A program made the position numbers and the translations under genes. The notes beneath the pieces are model-generated. The model searched no databases. It was not told the DNA's origin and saw only the letters and a program-made list of their open reading frames with translations. From the NCBI GenBank assembly GCA_005862225.1, contig SZXV01000010.1, forward strand, positions 124,001-188,000: DNA of 64,000 nt. Reading direction: 5' to 3'. This DNA is from Chlorobium sp. GTDB lineage: Bacteria > Bacteroidota > Chlorobiia > Chlorobiales > Chlorobiaceae. Every line of letters starts with the position of its first letter. Positions within the stretch are counted from its first letter, which is position 1. Positions 27,222 through 34,564 of the stretch are shown piece by piece.

Positions 27222-28475
27222 TTAGTTTAAGCGTTCCAGATCACTGTCGCCATGATTGCCGCAGTGTTTGAAATCATCGTTATCAGATGCAAGACCATAG
27301 CTTTTGCGAATCTCAACCAGTCCTTTAATCAATCGTACATAGTATTCGAGCGGTGGCTGCTCTTGCCCAGCCAACCCGGTGCTTTTCCAGGGCGTCCAGA
27401 CAAGACTCAGATAGATCACGCCATTTTTTGCGAAATACTCGCAAGCCTCAAAGTTAGAATCAAGCGCCTGCTCAATGCTTGTGAACCCATGGGGCTTCGC
27501 AAATTCGACACCTGCCACGAAATTGGTATAGACATTGCCTTTGCCAAATATTTCAACCGCATCAAGAGCACTCTTGATCCAGTAATCGCGGCCAAACCAC
27601 TTCTCCTTGCCACTGCAGATCCACTTAAAAAGATCCTTATCCCACACCTCAATATCCGGGCAGTAAGAAGAAAGACCCGTTTCATCATGAAGCCTTTTAA
27701 CTTGCTGCTTTGTATATGCAGGAGCAATTAACTGGCTGGGAAATCTTCTTGTTTTGAAGTTTCTTCCGATCGCCTGAAGCACCTCGATGTATCGTTCCAC
27801 CTCTTTATCGAATGGCACTTCGCCGGAATAATCCGTTCCTGCGGTCAAATTAATCTGGGAATATCGACCAGGCTCCTTCAGTGCTTCATGAACCGTCTCA
27901 TAAATATCTTCGGGATGAATGACCTTCTCATAGTTGTCACCAGCCGCCTGTTTCTGCTGTTTCAAATCGGTAAAAAATGCGCAGAATTTGCATTGATCCC
28001 TTGTGTCCCAGTAATGGCAGTATCGGTATGGAATAATGTCAAGGCGCTGAGGGCGAGACCAGGCAATTGATTCCATTGGAACACCGCGACTTGTCAACTT
28101 CCCATAAAAATCCGGTCTTGGTGAAAAATCAACCTCGTCAATCACCTGGCCTTTATCAAGTACGTAAAATTTGCCATCAACATGATCAATGGTGTACGGA
28201 TCAGAAAATTGGTTTTTCACCGGAGAAGCCAGCACGCTTGTGCCATCACGAAGAAGCAGTGGGCCGGGAAAAGGACGTTCCTGTTTTGCGCCTCCTGAAA
28301 ATGCTGTCTGTGCCGGACCTCGATAGTAAGGAGCATAGGTGGCTTCTGTCGTCGCATCAGTAAACGCTATCCCCCGTCTTTGCAAATCAAGTTTCAGAAT
28401 GACCGACTTTGGAACATCAGCATATTTTTCACTGAGGGCGGCAACACCAGGATTATTATTAATTGTCATTTTCAT
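27222..28475 (-). CDS. radical SAM protein with CX8CX2C cluster motif (paralogue 2)
   Basis: A 417-residue paralogue of the 397-residue radical SAM protein of the same operon. The cluster cysteines are Cys153-Cys162-Cys165 (C-H-Y-W-D-T-R-D-Q-C-K-F-C), again CX8CX2C. The shared block I-E-V-W-D-K-D-L-F-K-W-I-C-S-G-K-E-K and the later V-E-I-F-G-K-G-N-V show common ancestry. Having two such enzymes in one operon with a nitrogenase-like trio suggests two maturation steps or a heteromeric enzyme. It begins 69 bp after the binding-protein gene, with a hairpin in the gap. I do not know a characterised member with this cysteine spacing. Confidence 0.82.
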   Translation of the reverse strand: MKMTINNNPGVAALSEKYADVPKSVILKLDLQRRGIAFTDATTEATYAPYYRGPAQTAFSGGAKQERPFPGPLLLRDGTSVLASPVKNQFSDPYTIDHVDGKFYVLDKGQVIDEVDFSPRPDFYGKLTSRGVPMESIAWSRPQRLDIIPYRYCHYWDTRDQCKFCAFFTDLKQQKQAAGDNYEKVIHPEDIYETVHEALKEPGRYSQINLTAGTDYSGEVPFDKEVERYIEVLQAIGRNFKTRRFPSQLIAPAYTKQQVKRLHDETGLSSYCPDIEVWDKDLFKWICSGKEKWFGRDYWIKSALDAVEIFGKGNVYTNFVAGVEFAKPHGFTSIEQALDSNFEACEYFAKNGVIYLSLVWTPWKSTGLAGQEQPPLEYYVRLIKGLVEIRKSYGLASDNDDFKHCGNHGDSDLERLN

Positions 28476-28497
28476 TCTCTGTTTGATAGTTTATAGC

Positions 28498-28530
28498 CAG
28501 GAACCCACTTCGTCAGATAGTGGATTCCTG
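28498..28530 (-). other. intercistronic hairpin after the binding-protein gene
   Basis: An 11-bp stem with one mismatch (28498-28509 with 28519-28530; CAGGAA...TTCCTG and CCACT...AGTGG) fills the short gap between the binding-protein and radical SAM genes. There is no U-tract on the minus strand. This is the usual position of a stabilising hairpin that raises expression of a periplasmic binding protein above the rest of the operon. Confidence 0.65.
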
Positions 28531-28544
28531 ACAAACGAGTTATT

Positions 28545-29582
28545 TCAGTTCCAGAAATTTTCAAGCTTCAGCTCTTTTAATGCTGCATCCAAATAACTTC
28601 TGTCGATCCATGTGTTGACGTCAAACGTATTTCTTATCAGTCCCTTTTCTTTTGCGAAGACAATGCCGCCTGCATAATGATTTACATAGTCTTTATCAAA
28701 CAGAACATCATTAACATCCTTCAGGGTACGACCTTCGATTTCTTCAAGTGCTACAGCACGAGGCGTGCCTCCTTTGACAGCGATGTCCAGATATTCATTC
28801 CGATTTTTCTCATCAGATGCCCATTTAGCCGCCTCAACATACACTTTGACGATGCGCCTTGTTATATCAGGATATTCTTTTGCAAACTTTTCTGTCACAT
28901 AGAATCCACCTGTATTGCGCCAGTCACGCGGGCTCTGTTTTGTTGAATAAATAATTTTTGCATTACCCTGACTGCGAAGCAGCAATAGATTTGTCCAGGA
29001 AACAGATGCATCAATATTTTTTGTTTTCAATGCTGCATCAAGATCTGCAATACCGAGATTGTAAATTTTCAGATCACTCTCTTTCAAATTATTTGCCTCA
29101 AGAATGCGGGATAATGTCAGATGCGCATTTGTTCCCTTGAAAAGACCAACCCTCTTGCCTTTCAGATCTTTTATCGAGGTTATTTTCGAATCGTTTGGCA
29201 CGCCAACATAGACATTGGTATACTTGGAACCTCCTGCGATGAACTTTGTTTTCAGTCCGCCAGCTCTGCCAACAATTGCAGGAAGATCACCGATGTAAGC
29301 AAAATCAATTGCATGGTTTGCAAGCGATTCATTGGTTGCGGGCCCCGCACCTTTGAAAAAAGCCCAGTCAAATTTTATTCCGTCATTTTTAAACTCCTCT
29401 TCGAGAAGACCTTTGGCATGCACAATACCGATGATACCGGCGCCATACGGTTTTCCATAACCAGCAGAATATGCTGACCCGATACGAACAATATTTGGTT
29501 TGTTTTGAGCCGCCTGCGATGAAGTCCCGCCAAAAACAATGACAGTAATCAGGGCGACAATGATTGCGAATGTATGTTTCAT
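28545..29582 (-). CDS. periplasmic substrate-binding protein, SsuA/TauA/NMT1-like, free of Cys and internal Met
   Basis: A 345-residue periplasmic binding protein for the SsuABC-like importer. The signal peptide (about 1-25) ends at S-S-Q-A-A. The mature part has the NMT1/SsuA-type order: I-V-H-A-K-G-L-L-E-E-E-F, then I-D-F-A-Y-I-G-D-L-P-A-I, L-K-G-K-R-V-G-L-F-K-G-T, and D-A-S-V-S-W. I read no cysteine and no methionine after the initiator in the whole protein, a sulfur-sparing composition known from sulfur-starvation proteins. A GGAGAG ribosome site precedes the ATG. It follows the porin gene by 33 bp. Confidence 0.92.
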   Translation of the reverse strand: MKHTFAIIVALITVIVFGGTSSQAAQNKPNIVRIGSAYSAGYGKPYGAGIIGIVHAKGLLEEEFKNDGIKFDWAFFKGAGPATNESLANHAIDFAYIGDLPAIVGRAGGLKTKFIAGGSKYTNVYVGVPNDSKITSIKDLKGKRVGLFKGTNAHLTLSRILEANNLKESDLKIYNLGIADLDAALKTKNIDASVSWTNLLLLRSQGNAKIIYSTKQSPRDWRNTGGFYVTEKFAKEYPDITRRIVKVYVEAAKWASDEKNRNEYLDIAVKGGTPRAVALEEIEGRTLKDVNDVLFDKDYVNHYAGGIVFAKEKGLIRNTFDVNTWIDRSYLDAALKELKLENFWN

Positions 29583-29615
29583 GATGATACTCTCCAGAGA
29601 AATGAAATTGATTGA

Positions 29616-30935
29616 TTAAAAGGTGTACTGAAGCTGAGCAAGAAACTCATTGTTGGCAACCTGGTTGCTCTCCTCAGTTATGATGTTGTAATTGATCTGC
29701 AGCTTGGTGGTCTGGGCAAAAAACCAGTTAAGTCCGATGGTGGTGATATCTTTCCGGTTGCCATTGACGCTCGTATCCGGATCCCAGCGATCAAACCTCA
29801 CGAAAGGCTGAAAAGTGGTTGGATACCAGTCATCATAGCGATCCTGGGCTTTATAACCACTGACGAATTGTTCACCCTGGTTGTAAAAAACGGTAACCGT
29901 ATGCCCACTCTTTTTGATCGTCCCATCCTCTCCTCTTGCATACTCAATGGTGAAGCCAACAGGAGTATTGACATAAGAGAGATCAAAACCGCTCCTGTTT
30001 TTTTCCACATTACCCAGGGAGCCACTCTTGCCAGAGTAATAAGAGGCTCCAAACGATAAGCCGCGAAAGACTGACGAATAGTCAACAGGAGCATTGAGCA
30101 CAATCCTGCCCGAAATATCTTTATGTTTATTGTCGTCGGAAAGCGTGGAATAGCCATACGCGTCAGAACCTCTGCCGTTAAGAATGCCTACTGAGTATTC
30201 GATGGCAGGAACGCGATAGCGAAATCCGGGGTCAAATTGTGGAAATAAATCTCCTTTAATGACAATTCCGAGATCACGCGCATCAAGATCAATCCCTGTG
30301 CCAGCTCTTGCAGATTGTGCAAGTTTGATCGTCGGTTTTTTATCTTCTCCGGCAAGAGCTTCAAGACCAAAAGGTTTTTTCTGCTTTCCAGCAGTGATAC
30401 TTAAAAGCGGATCTTCAGGATTCAGAGAAGGCAGAATAAAGGCCGTGATATAGGCATCAAGAGGACTTACCCTGAAATCCGTGGTGCCATCTGCATTTGC
30501 TCCACTTGGAGATGCAAGACTGAACAGATAGTTGACATTACGTCCCTGTTCGTAATCTCGCTTGAGACTTCCCTGAAAATTGAGCACAAGCGCATTCAGG
30601 TCAAAACCATTCCTGGTCGCATTGTGCTGTGTCGAGTATCTGAGTTGGGCGATGCCTGTAAAAATAAGAGAACGCTGCGTGCGCGCTGTATTGTTTTCAA
30701 GCGTCCTCTGCCACAACTCCTGTAATGTTGCAACCTCGCCCCTGACGCCCTCGAGTTCCTCTCTGGTAACCGGCGTCTCTGCCTTTACCGGTTCATCGAC
30801 CGCAACAACTTCAGCATTACCCGGACGAGATGCAGCGACCTTCGTATCAACTGTACTCTTGTCAGCAGCTTGCAGATTGGCATTACCAATCAAAAAGCTT
30901 CCGATAAGAAATATTCCAATTTTAATTTTACTCAT
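29616..30935 (-). CDS. outer-membrane porin (phosphate-selective porin O/P-like), free of Cys and internal Met
   Basis: A 439-residue outer-membrane beta-barrel protein, first structural gene of the operon. The signal peptide is about 1-23 (ending L-Q-A-A-D). A short coiled-coil segment follows (E-E-L-E-G-V-R-G-E-V-A-T-L-Q-E-L-W, about 58-74), then alternating beta strands and a C-terminal Phe (L-A-Q-L-Q-Y-T-F), the normal barrel insertion signal. From the ATG at 30935 there is no cysteine and no further methionine. An ATG 13 codons upstream lies close to the terminator hairpin and is less likely. It would let the substrate through the outer membrane. Confidence 0.88.
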   Translation of the reverse strand: MSKIKIGIFLIGSFLIGNANLQAADKSTVDTKVAASRPGNAEVVAVDEPVKAETPVTREELEGVRGEVATLQELWQRTLENNTARTQRSLIFTGIAQLRYSTQHNATRNGFDLNALVLNFQGSLKRDYEQGRNVNYLFSLASPSGANADGTTDFRVSPLDAYITAFILPSLNPEDPLLSITAGKQKKPFGLEALAGEDKKPTIKLAQSARAGTGIDLDARDLGIVIKGDLFPQFDPGFRYRVPAIEYSVGILNGRGSDAYGYSTLSDDNKHKDISGRIVLNAPVDYSSVFRGLSFGASYYSGKSGSLGNVEKNRSGFDLSYVNTPVGFTIEYARGEDGTIKKSGHTVTVFYNQGEQFVSGYKAQDRYDDWYPTTFQPFVRFDRWDPDTSVNGNRKDITTIGLNWFFAQTTKLQINYNIITEESNQVANNEFLAQLQYTF

Positions 30936-30957
30936 GATGATGTGATTCAAATTATTT

Positions 30958-30996
30958 AAAAAAAAAGCCGACACTTTGACATTAAGAATCGGCTTT
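30958..30996 (-). terminator. intrinsic terminator between leader ORF and first operon gene (attenuator)
   Basis: On the minus strand an 8-bp stem (AAAGCCGA with TCGGCTTT; 30989-30996 and 30964-30971) with a 17-nt loop is followed by a run of nine T (the stem's last three included) at 30966-30958. It lies 28 nt after the leader stop codon and 22 nt before the porin start, so transcription must pass it to enter the operon. This is the layout of a transcription attenuator. A further AU hairpin (31004-31023, 8-bp stem) lies just upstream. Confidence 0.85.
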
Positions 30997-31024
30997 CGTA
31001 TAAACTTTTTTCTATAAAAAAGTA

Positions 31025-31108
31025 TTATTCGATAGCAATAAATTTAATGCTCAGATATTGTTGTAACCAACAACAACAGCAAAAAAATAATACAGGAGTT
31101 ATTTTCAT
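31025..31108 (-). CDS. 27-residue leader peptide with four consecutive cysteines
   Basis: A 28-codon ORF including TAA, starting at the ATG at 31108 and reading M-K-I-T-P-V-L-F-F, then Cys-Cys-Cys-Cys (TGC TGT TGT TGT, 31081-31070), then W-L-Q-Q-Y-L-S-I-K-F, ending in A-I-E. It lies about 85 nt downstream of the predicted transcription start and directly before an intrinsic terminator. This is the arrangement of ribosome-mediated attenuation, with stalling at Cys codons when charged tRNA-Cys is scarce. The Cys codons overlap a possible hairpin (31058-31063 with 31068-31073 or 31071-31076). There is no clear Shine-Dalgarno site. The ORF is read directly; the regulation is inferred. Confidence 0.82.
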   Translation of the reverse strand: MKITPVLFFCCCCWLQQYLSIKFIAIE

Positions 31109-31179
31109 AACATTGATTGAATTAAAATATTGTTCTTTATTTCTTGTCATCAAGATCAGCAATAAATAAAAACTTTCAA

Positions 31180-31197
31180 ATCCCGTTTAAACGGGAT
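31180..31197. promoter_or_regulatory. 18-bp perfect palindrome at the predicted transcription start
   Basis: ATCCCGTTTAAACGGGAT is a perfect inverted repeat located 3 bp downstream of the -10 box, covering the predicted start site on the minus strand. This is a typical place for a repressor operator. It would also form a hairpin at the 5' end of the mRNA. The regulator is unknown. Confidence 0.7.
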
Positions 31198-31199
31198 AT

Positions 31200-31227
31200 T
31201 GTATACCATAAACGAGTTATTTTTCAA
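31200..31227 (-). promoter_or_regulatory. sigma-70-type promoter of the nitrogenase-like operon
   Basis: On the minus strand TTGAAA (31227-31222), a 16-bp spacer, then TATACA (31205-31200) followed by AT. The nonamer TATGGTATA occurs twice, at 31210-31202 (overlapping the -10) and 31244-31236 (just upstream of the -35), 34 bp apart, and may be an activator or repressor site. The 330 bp further upstream to the divergent DUF4293 gene hold nothing I can name. Confidence 0.65.
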
Positions 31228-31559
31228 GAAAATTATATACCATATAACATACCTCCGGATACATTGATATTGAATCTATGCTGAGTCGCCTTACAATCAA
31301 CACCGTTTTAAACCTTAAATAATTTTATTGCCGACATGAGCTGACCGTAAATAATCATACAATGAAACCATATCTTTCATGCTAATATCTCACTTGTATT
31401 ACTCTTGAAAAATCACATGAAAAAGGTATTTTTCATGCCCTAAAGAGGTGAGATGGGCCGCATATTTATCATAAGAGCATTTTTCCTTCAAGACTCTTTT
31501 CTCCTGATTGTGTATATTGTTGGCAACCGTTTCAATGAAATCTTAACCGCACAACAACC

Positions 31560-32024
31560 ATGGTAGCCAGAATTCAAAATCTTTACCTGTTCCTTGCCGG
31601 TTTGCTTGCTCTCTTGAGCATGTTTTTCCCCTTCTGGAGTTTCAGCGCCGGAAACATCTTTCTCATCTCCGATGTTGGCTCTTCAACAATTCCTGATTTG
31701 GTCTTTTCTGTCGCAACTCATGCCGGGCTCATCTTTTCACCGCTGACTGCCTTAATTTCGGTTACTGCTATTTTTTTCTTTAAAAACCGGGCATTGCAGA
31801 GCAAGCTTATTTTGCTGGCCATCCTTCTCTTCCTTGGCGATCTCTTCTCGGGACTTACGGCTGCACACGTGATGAACCAACATTTACAAACCATTGGAGC
31901 TGCCATAACACACAAACCCGAAGCAGGATTTTTTATACTTCTGCCAGAACCAGTGCTGCTTCTGCTTGCTTTGAAAGGAGTTAAAACGGACGATAAAATC
32001 GCCAACGCATACAAAAGGCTCTGA
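31560..32024 (+). CDS. DUF4293 family membrane protein
   Basis: A 154-residue protein with four hydrophobic segments. It begins M-V-A-R-I-Q-N-L-Y-L-F-L-A, the hallmark of DUF4293, a family largely confined to Bacteroidetes and Chlorobi. Function is not known. It lies 2 bp before pdxA on the same strand, with ftsE-like next, so the three are probably one operon. It is divergent from the nitrogenase-like operon, sharing the 620-bp regulatory region. Confidence 0.8.
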   Translation: MVARIQNLYLFLAGLLALLSMFFPFWSFSAGNIFLISDVGSSTIPDLVFSVATHAGLIFSPLTALISVTAIFFFKNRALQSKLILLAILLFLGDLFSGLTAAHVMNQHLQTIGAAITHKPEAGFFILLPEPVLLLLALKGVKTDDKIANAYKRL

Positions 32025-32026
32025 AG

Positions 32027-33028
32027 ATGCGCATTGTCTGGTCAATCGGTGATCCGCACGGCATCGGGCCGGAAATTATCCTGAAAAGCTTTCTGAAGCT
32101 GGCGCATTCAAACCATTCATTTCTTGTGGCAGGCTCTTTTACTGTGCTTGATTATTACAGAAAAGCGCTTGATCTGCCGATCAGGCTGGAGCTTGTCAAG
32201 AGCGCAACGACCAGAGTCGATGAAGGTGTACTGCCAGTCCTCAGTATCGCCGAACCCGAAACCATCAAGCCGGGCACGATTTCGAAAGAAGCCGGACGAA
32301 TTGCCATTGAGTCCGTCAAGGCTGCGGCCGATCTCTGCGGCAACGGCCTGTGCGACGCTCTGGTTACTGCTCCAATCCACAAGGAAGCTATTGCAATGGC
32401 GGGATGTGATGATACTGGCCACACCGGTTTGCTTGGCCGAATCTTCGGGATACCTTCACCGATCATGATGTTTTTTGATCCCGTTCTGGAACTCAGGGTA
32501 GCACTGGCCACCATACATGAACCTCTTGCAAAAGTTCCAGGAATTATCCGTTCGATGAATCTTGACTCTTTTTTTTCTGCTCTCAACAGTTCGCTTAAAA
32601 CTGATTTTGCCATTTCCTCTCCCCGCATAGCGGTTCTTGGAGTCAACCCTCACGCTTCCGACGGCGGGATCATGGGCAATGAGGAGCAGGAGATTATCCG
32701 TCCCTGTATCGACAGACTCTCATCGCGCCTCAAAGTCGAAGGACCATTTCCGGCAGACGGCTTTTTTGGCTCAAAAATGTACCGGAATTACGATATTGTC
32801 GTAGCAATGTATCACGACCAGGGGCTTTTGCCATTCAAGGTGCTCGCTTTCGACACCGGGGTAAACGTCACTCTCGGGCTCCCGATCGTGCGGACATCAC
32901 CCGATCATGGCACCGGTTTTGATATAGCGGGAAAAGGCGTCGCCTCTGAAAGAAGTTGTTATGAAGCAACACTCCTTGCCATAACAATTGCAGAGCACAG
33001 AATCAAACAAACCAAACAAACATTATGA
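32027..33028 (+). CDS. pdxA: 4-hydroxythreonine-4-phosphate dehydrogenase PdxA
   Basis: A 333-residue cytoplasmic NAD-dependent enzyme of the DXP-dependent pyridoxal phosphate pathway, making the amino-ketone used by PdxJ. The N-terminus I-G-D-P-H-G-I-G-P-E-I (about 6-16) and the substrate motif A-P-I-H-K-E-A (about 115-121) are typical. The metal ligands are in H-T-G-L-L (about 135), N-P-H-A-S-D-G-G (about 209) and M-Y-H-D-Q-G-L (about 263). Length is standard. The stop overlaps the next start by 4 bp. Confidence 0.96.
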   Translation: MRIVWSIGDPHGIGPEIILKSFLKLAHSNHSFLVAGSFTVLDYYRKALDLPIRLELVKSATTRVDEGVLPVLSIAEPETIKPGTISKEAGRIAIESVKAAADLCGNGLCDALVTAPIHKEAIAMAGCDDTGHTGLLGRIFGIPSPIMMFFDPVLELRVALATIHEPLAKVPGIIRSMNLDSFFSALNSSLKTDFAISSPRIAVLGVNPHASDGGIMGNEEQEIIRPCIDRLSSRLKVEGPFPADGFFGSKMYRNYDIVVAMYHDQGLLPFKVLAFDTGVNVTLGLPIVRTSPDHGTGFDIAGKGVASERSCYEATLLAITIAEHRIKQTKQTL

Positions 33029-33741
33029 TCTCATTTACCAACGTTGACCTTGAGCTTGATAAAAAAACAATTTTCACCAATCTGAACCTTACCATTCAGC
33101 CCGGTGAGCTTGTCTATATTGTCGGAAAAAGCGGCACGGGCAAATCAACGCTGCTCAAGTCGCTCTACATGGATGTGTTTCCGAAAAAAGGTGAGATAAC
33201 AATTGCAGGTTACAGTTCGCGGACAATAAAAAAAGGACAGATACCGCTCCTGCGCAGAAAGCTCGGCATTGTCTTTCAGGATTTTCGACTTCTCGAAGAC
33301 CGCAATGTGTATGAAAACCTGGCTTTTGTGCTGAAAGTGACTGGAACAAAAGAAGAACTCGTCAAAGAAAAGGTCATGCACGCGCTCGAAAGGGTGGGCC
33401 TTGAACATGCCGCAAAACTGATGCCCCTTCGTCTCTCAGGCGGGGAACAGCAGAGAATTTCCATTGCCCGTGCGCTGGTGCGCGAGCCGCTCGTCATCCT
33501 CGCCGACGAGCCAACCGGCAACCTTGACCCCGATACATCGCTTGAAATTCTTGACTATCTGAAGCGAATCAACCAGAAGGGAATCATCGTGGTCATAGGA
33601 ACCCACGACTATGAGCTGGTGCGGCACTCCCCTTTCAGAACCCTGCAAATCAGTGGACAGAATCTTGTGGAGACCACCATGGAAACATCAGCGACCGGAT
33701 TTCGGCCAGTGGCATCAGGCTCGCCAGGTTTGCTCTCCTGA
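33025..33741 (+). CDS. ftsE: FtsE-like ABC transporter ATPase
   Basis: A 238-residue ATPase. Walker A is G-K-S-G-T-G-K-S-T (about 34-42), the Q-loop V-F-Q-D-F-R-L-L (about 86-93), signature L-S-G-G-E-Q-Q-R, Walker [13 protein letters not shown], and H-loop G-T-H-D-Y-E-L-V. The Q-D-F-R-L-L and D-E-P-T-G-N-L-D blocks are characteristic of FtsE, the cell-division partner of FtsX that activates peptidoglycan hydrolases. No ftsX lies next to it in this window; it is coupled to pdxA by a 4-bp overlap. The last 25 residues are extra and poorly conserved in appearance. Confidence 0.82.
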   Translation: MISFTNVDLELDKKTIFTNLNLTIQPGELVYIVGKSGTGKSTLLKSLYMDVFPKKGEITIAGYSSRTIKKGQIPLLRRKLGIVFQDFRLLEDRNVYENLAFVLKVTGTKEELVKEKVMHALERVGLEHAAKLMPLRLSGGEQQRISIARALVREPLVILADEPTGNLDPDTSLEILDYLKRINQKGIIVVIGTHDYELVRHSPFRTLQISGQNLVETTMETSATGFRPVASGSPGLLS

Positions 33742-33759
33742 ACGCCACTCGTATGCTCT

Positions 33760-34551
33760 TCAGCCGATGCGAACAGATAACATGGAGAGCGAGCCGCCCT
33801 CAATTCCCTCAACCGGAAAACTCACCTGTTCATGCTCTCTCCGCAGGCCAAGCACATAGAGCAGGGGAAGAAAATGATCGGGCGAAGGCGCGGAAAGTCG
33901 TGCATCCTCTCCAAGAGTTCCGTATGCGACAAGTTCACGATCTTTTCCTTCAAGCATGAGTTTTTTTGCCGCAGATTCAAATCGAAGTGCCCAGTCGAAT
34001 GGTGGTATATTGTCATTTCTCCAGGCATAGGCACGAAGGTTATGAACAATATTGCCGCTTCCAACGATCAGCACTCCCTCATCCCGAAGCGGCTGGAGAA
34101 GCCGACCAATCTCATAATGAAACTCAGGAGGCTTCCTGTCATCAATGCTGAGCTGAACGACTGGAATATCGGCGTTCGGAAAAACATGGCAAAGCACAGC
34201 CCATGTGCCGTGATCAAGACCTCGCTGTTTATCGAAACGAACGTCAAGCGGCTGAAGAAGTTTTTGTATCCGTTTTGCAAGTTCAGGACTCCCCGGAGCT
34301 GGCCAGGTAACCTCGAAAAGTTCTTGAGGAAACCCGTAGAAATCGTGTACTGTTTCTGGGAAGAGACTTCCCGATACCGCAGTTTCAGGCCCAAACCAGT
34401 GGGCTGATATGGCAAGTATCGCTTTTGGTCGCGGGATGCTTTGCCCAAACCTGCGCCAGCTTTCGGTGTATGCATTCGACTGAATCGCATTCATCGGATT
34501 ACCATGCCCTAAAAAAACAGCCGGCATTACCTCTCCCATGACAGTGCTCAT
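33760..34551 (-). CDS. DODA-type extradiol ring-cleavage dioxygenase (YgiD-like)
   Basis: A 263-residue class III extradiol dioxygenase related to 4,5-DOPA dioxygenase. The zinc/iron histidines are visible: F-L-G-H-G-N-P-M-N-A near residue 11, A-I-S-A-H-W-F near 50, and D-H-G-T-W near 120, with a further His in N-I-V-H-N-L-R. Several ATGs are available near 34551. The one at 34551 (M-S-T-V-M-G) is chosen because it matches the family N-terminus, and a start eight codons later (M-P-A-V-F-L-G-H-G) is possible. YceI is encoded 13 bp upstream on the same strand. Confidence 0.87.
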   Translation of the reverse strand: MSTVMGEVMPAVFLGHGNPMNAIQSNAYTESWRRFGQSIPRPKAILAISAHWFGPETAVSGSLFPETVHDFYGFPQELFEVTWPAPGSPELAKRIQKLLQPLDVRFDKQRGLDHGTWAVLCHVFPNADIPVVQLSIDDRKPPEFHYEIGRLLQPLRDEGVLIVGSGNIVHNLRAYAWRNDNIPPFDWALRFESAAKKLMLEGKDRELVAYGTLGEDARLSAPSPDHFLPLLYVLGLRREHEQVSFPVEGIEGGSLSMLSVRIG

Positions 34552-34564
34552 GTACAGATTTTCA

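Noticed and set aside
30958-31108. A SAM or other metabolite riboswitch in the leader
   Set aside because: I found no conserved aptamer motifs in the AU-rich leader, and the poly-Cys ORF explains the terminator better.
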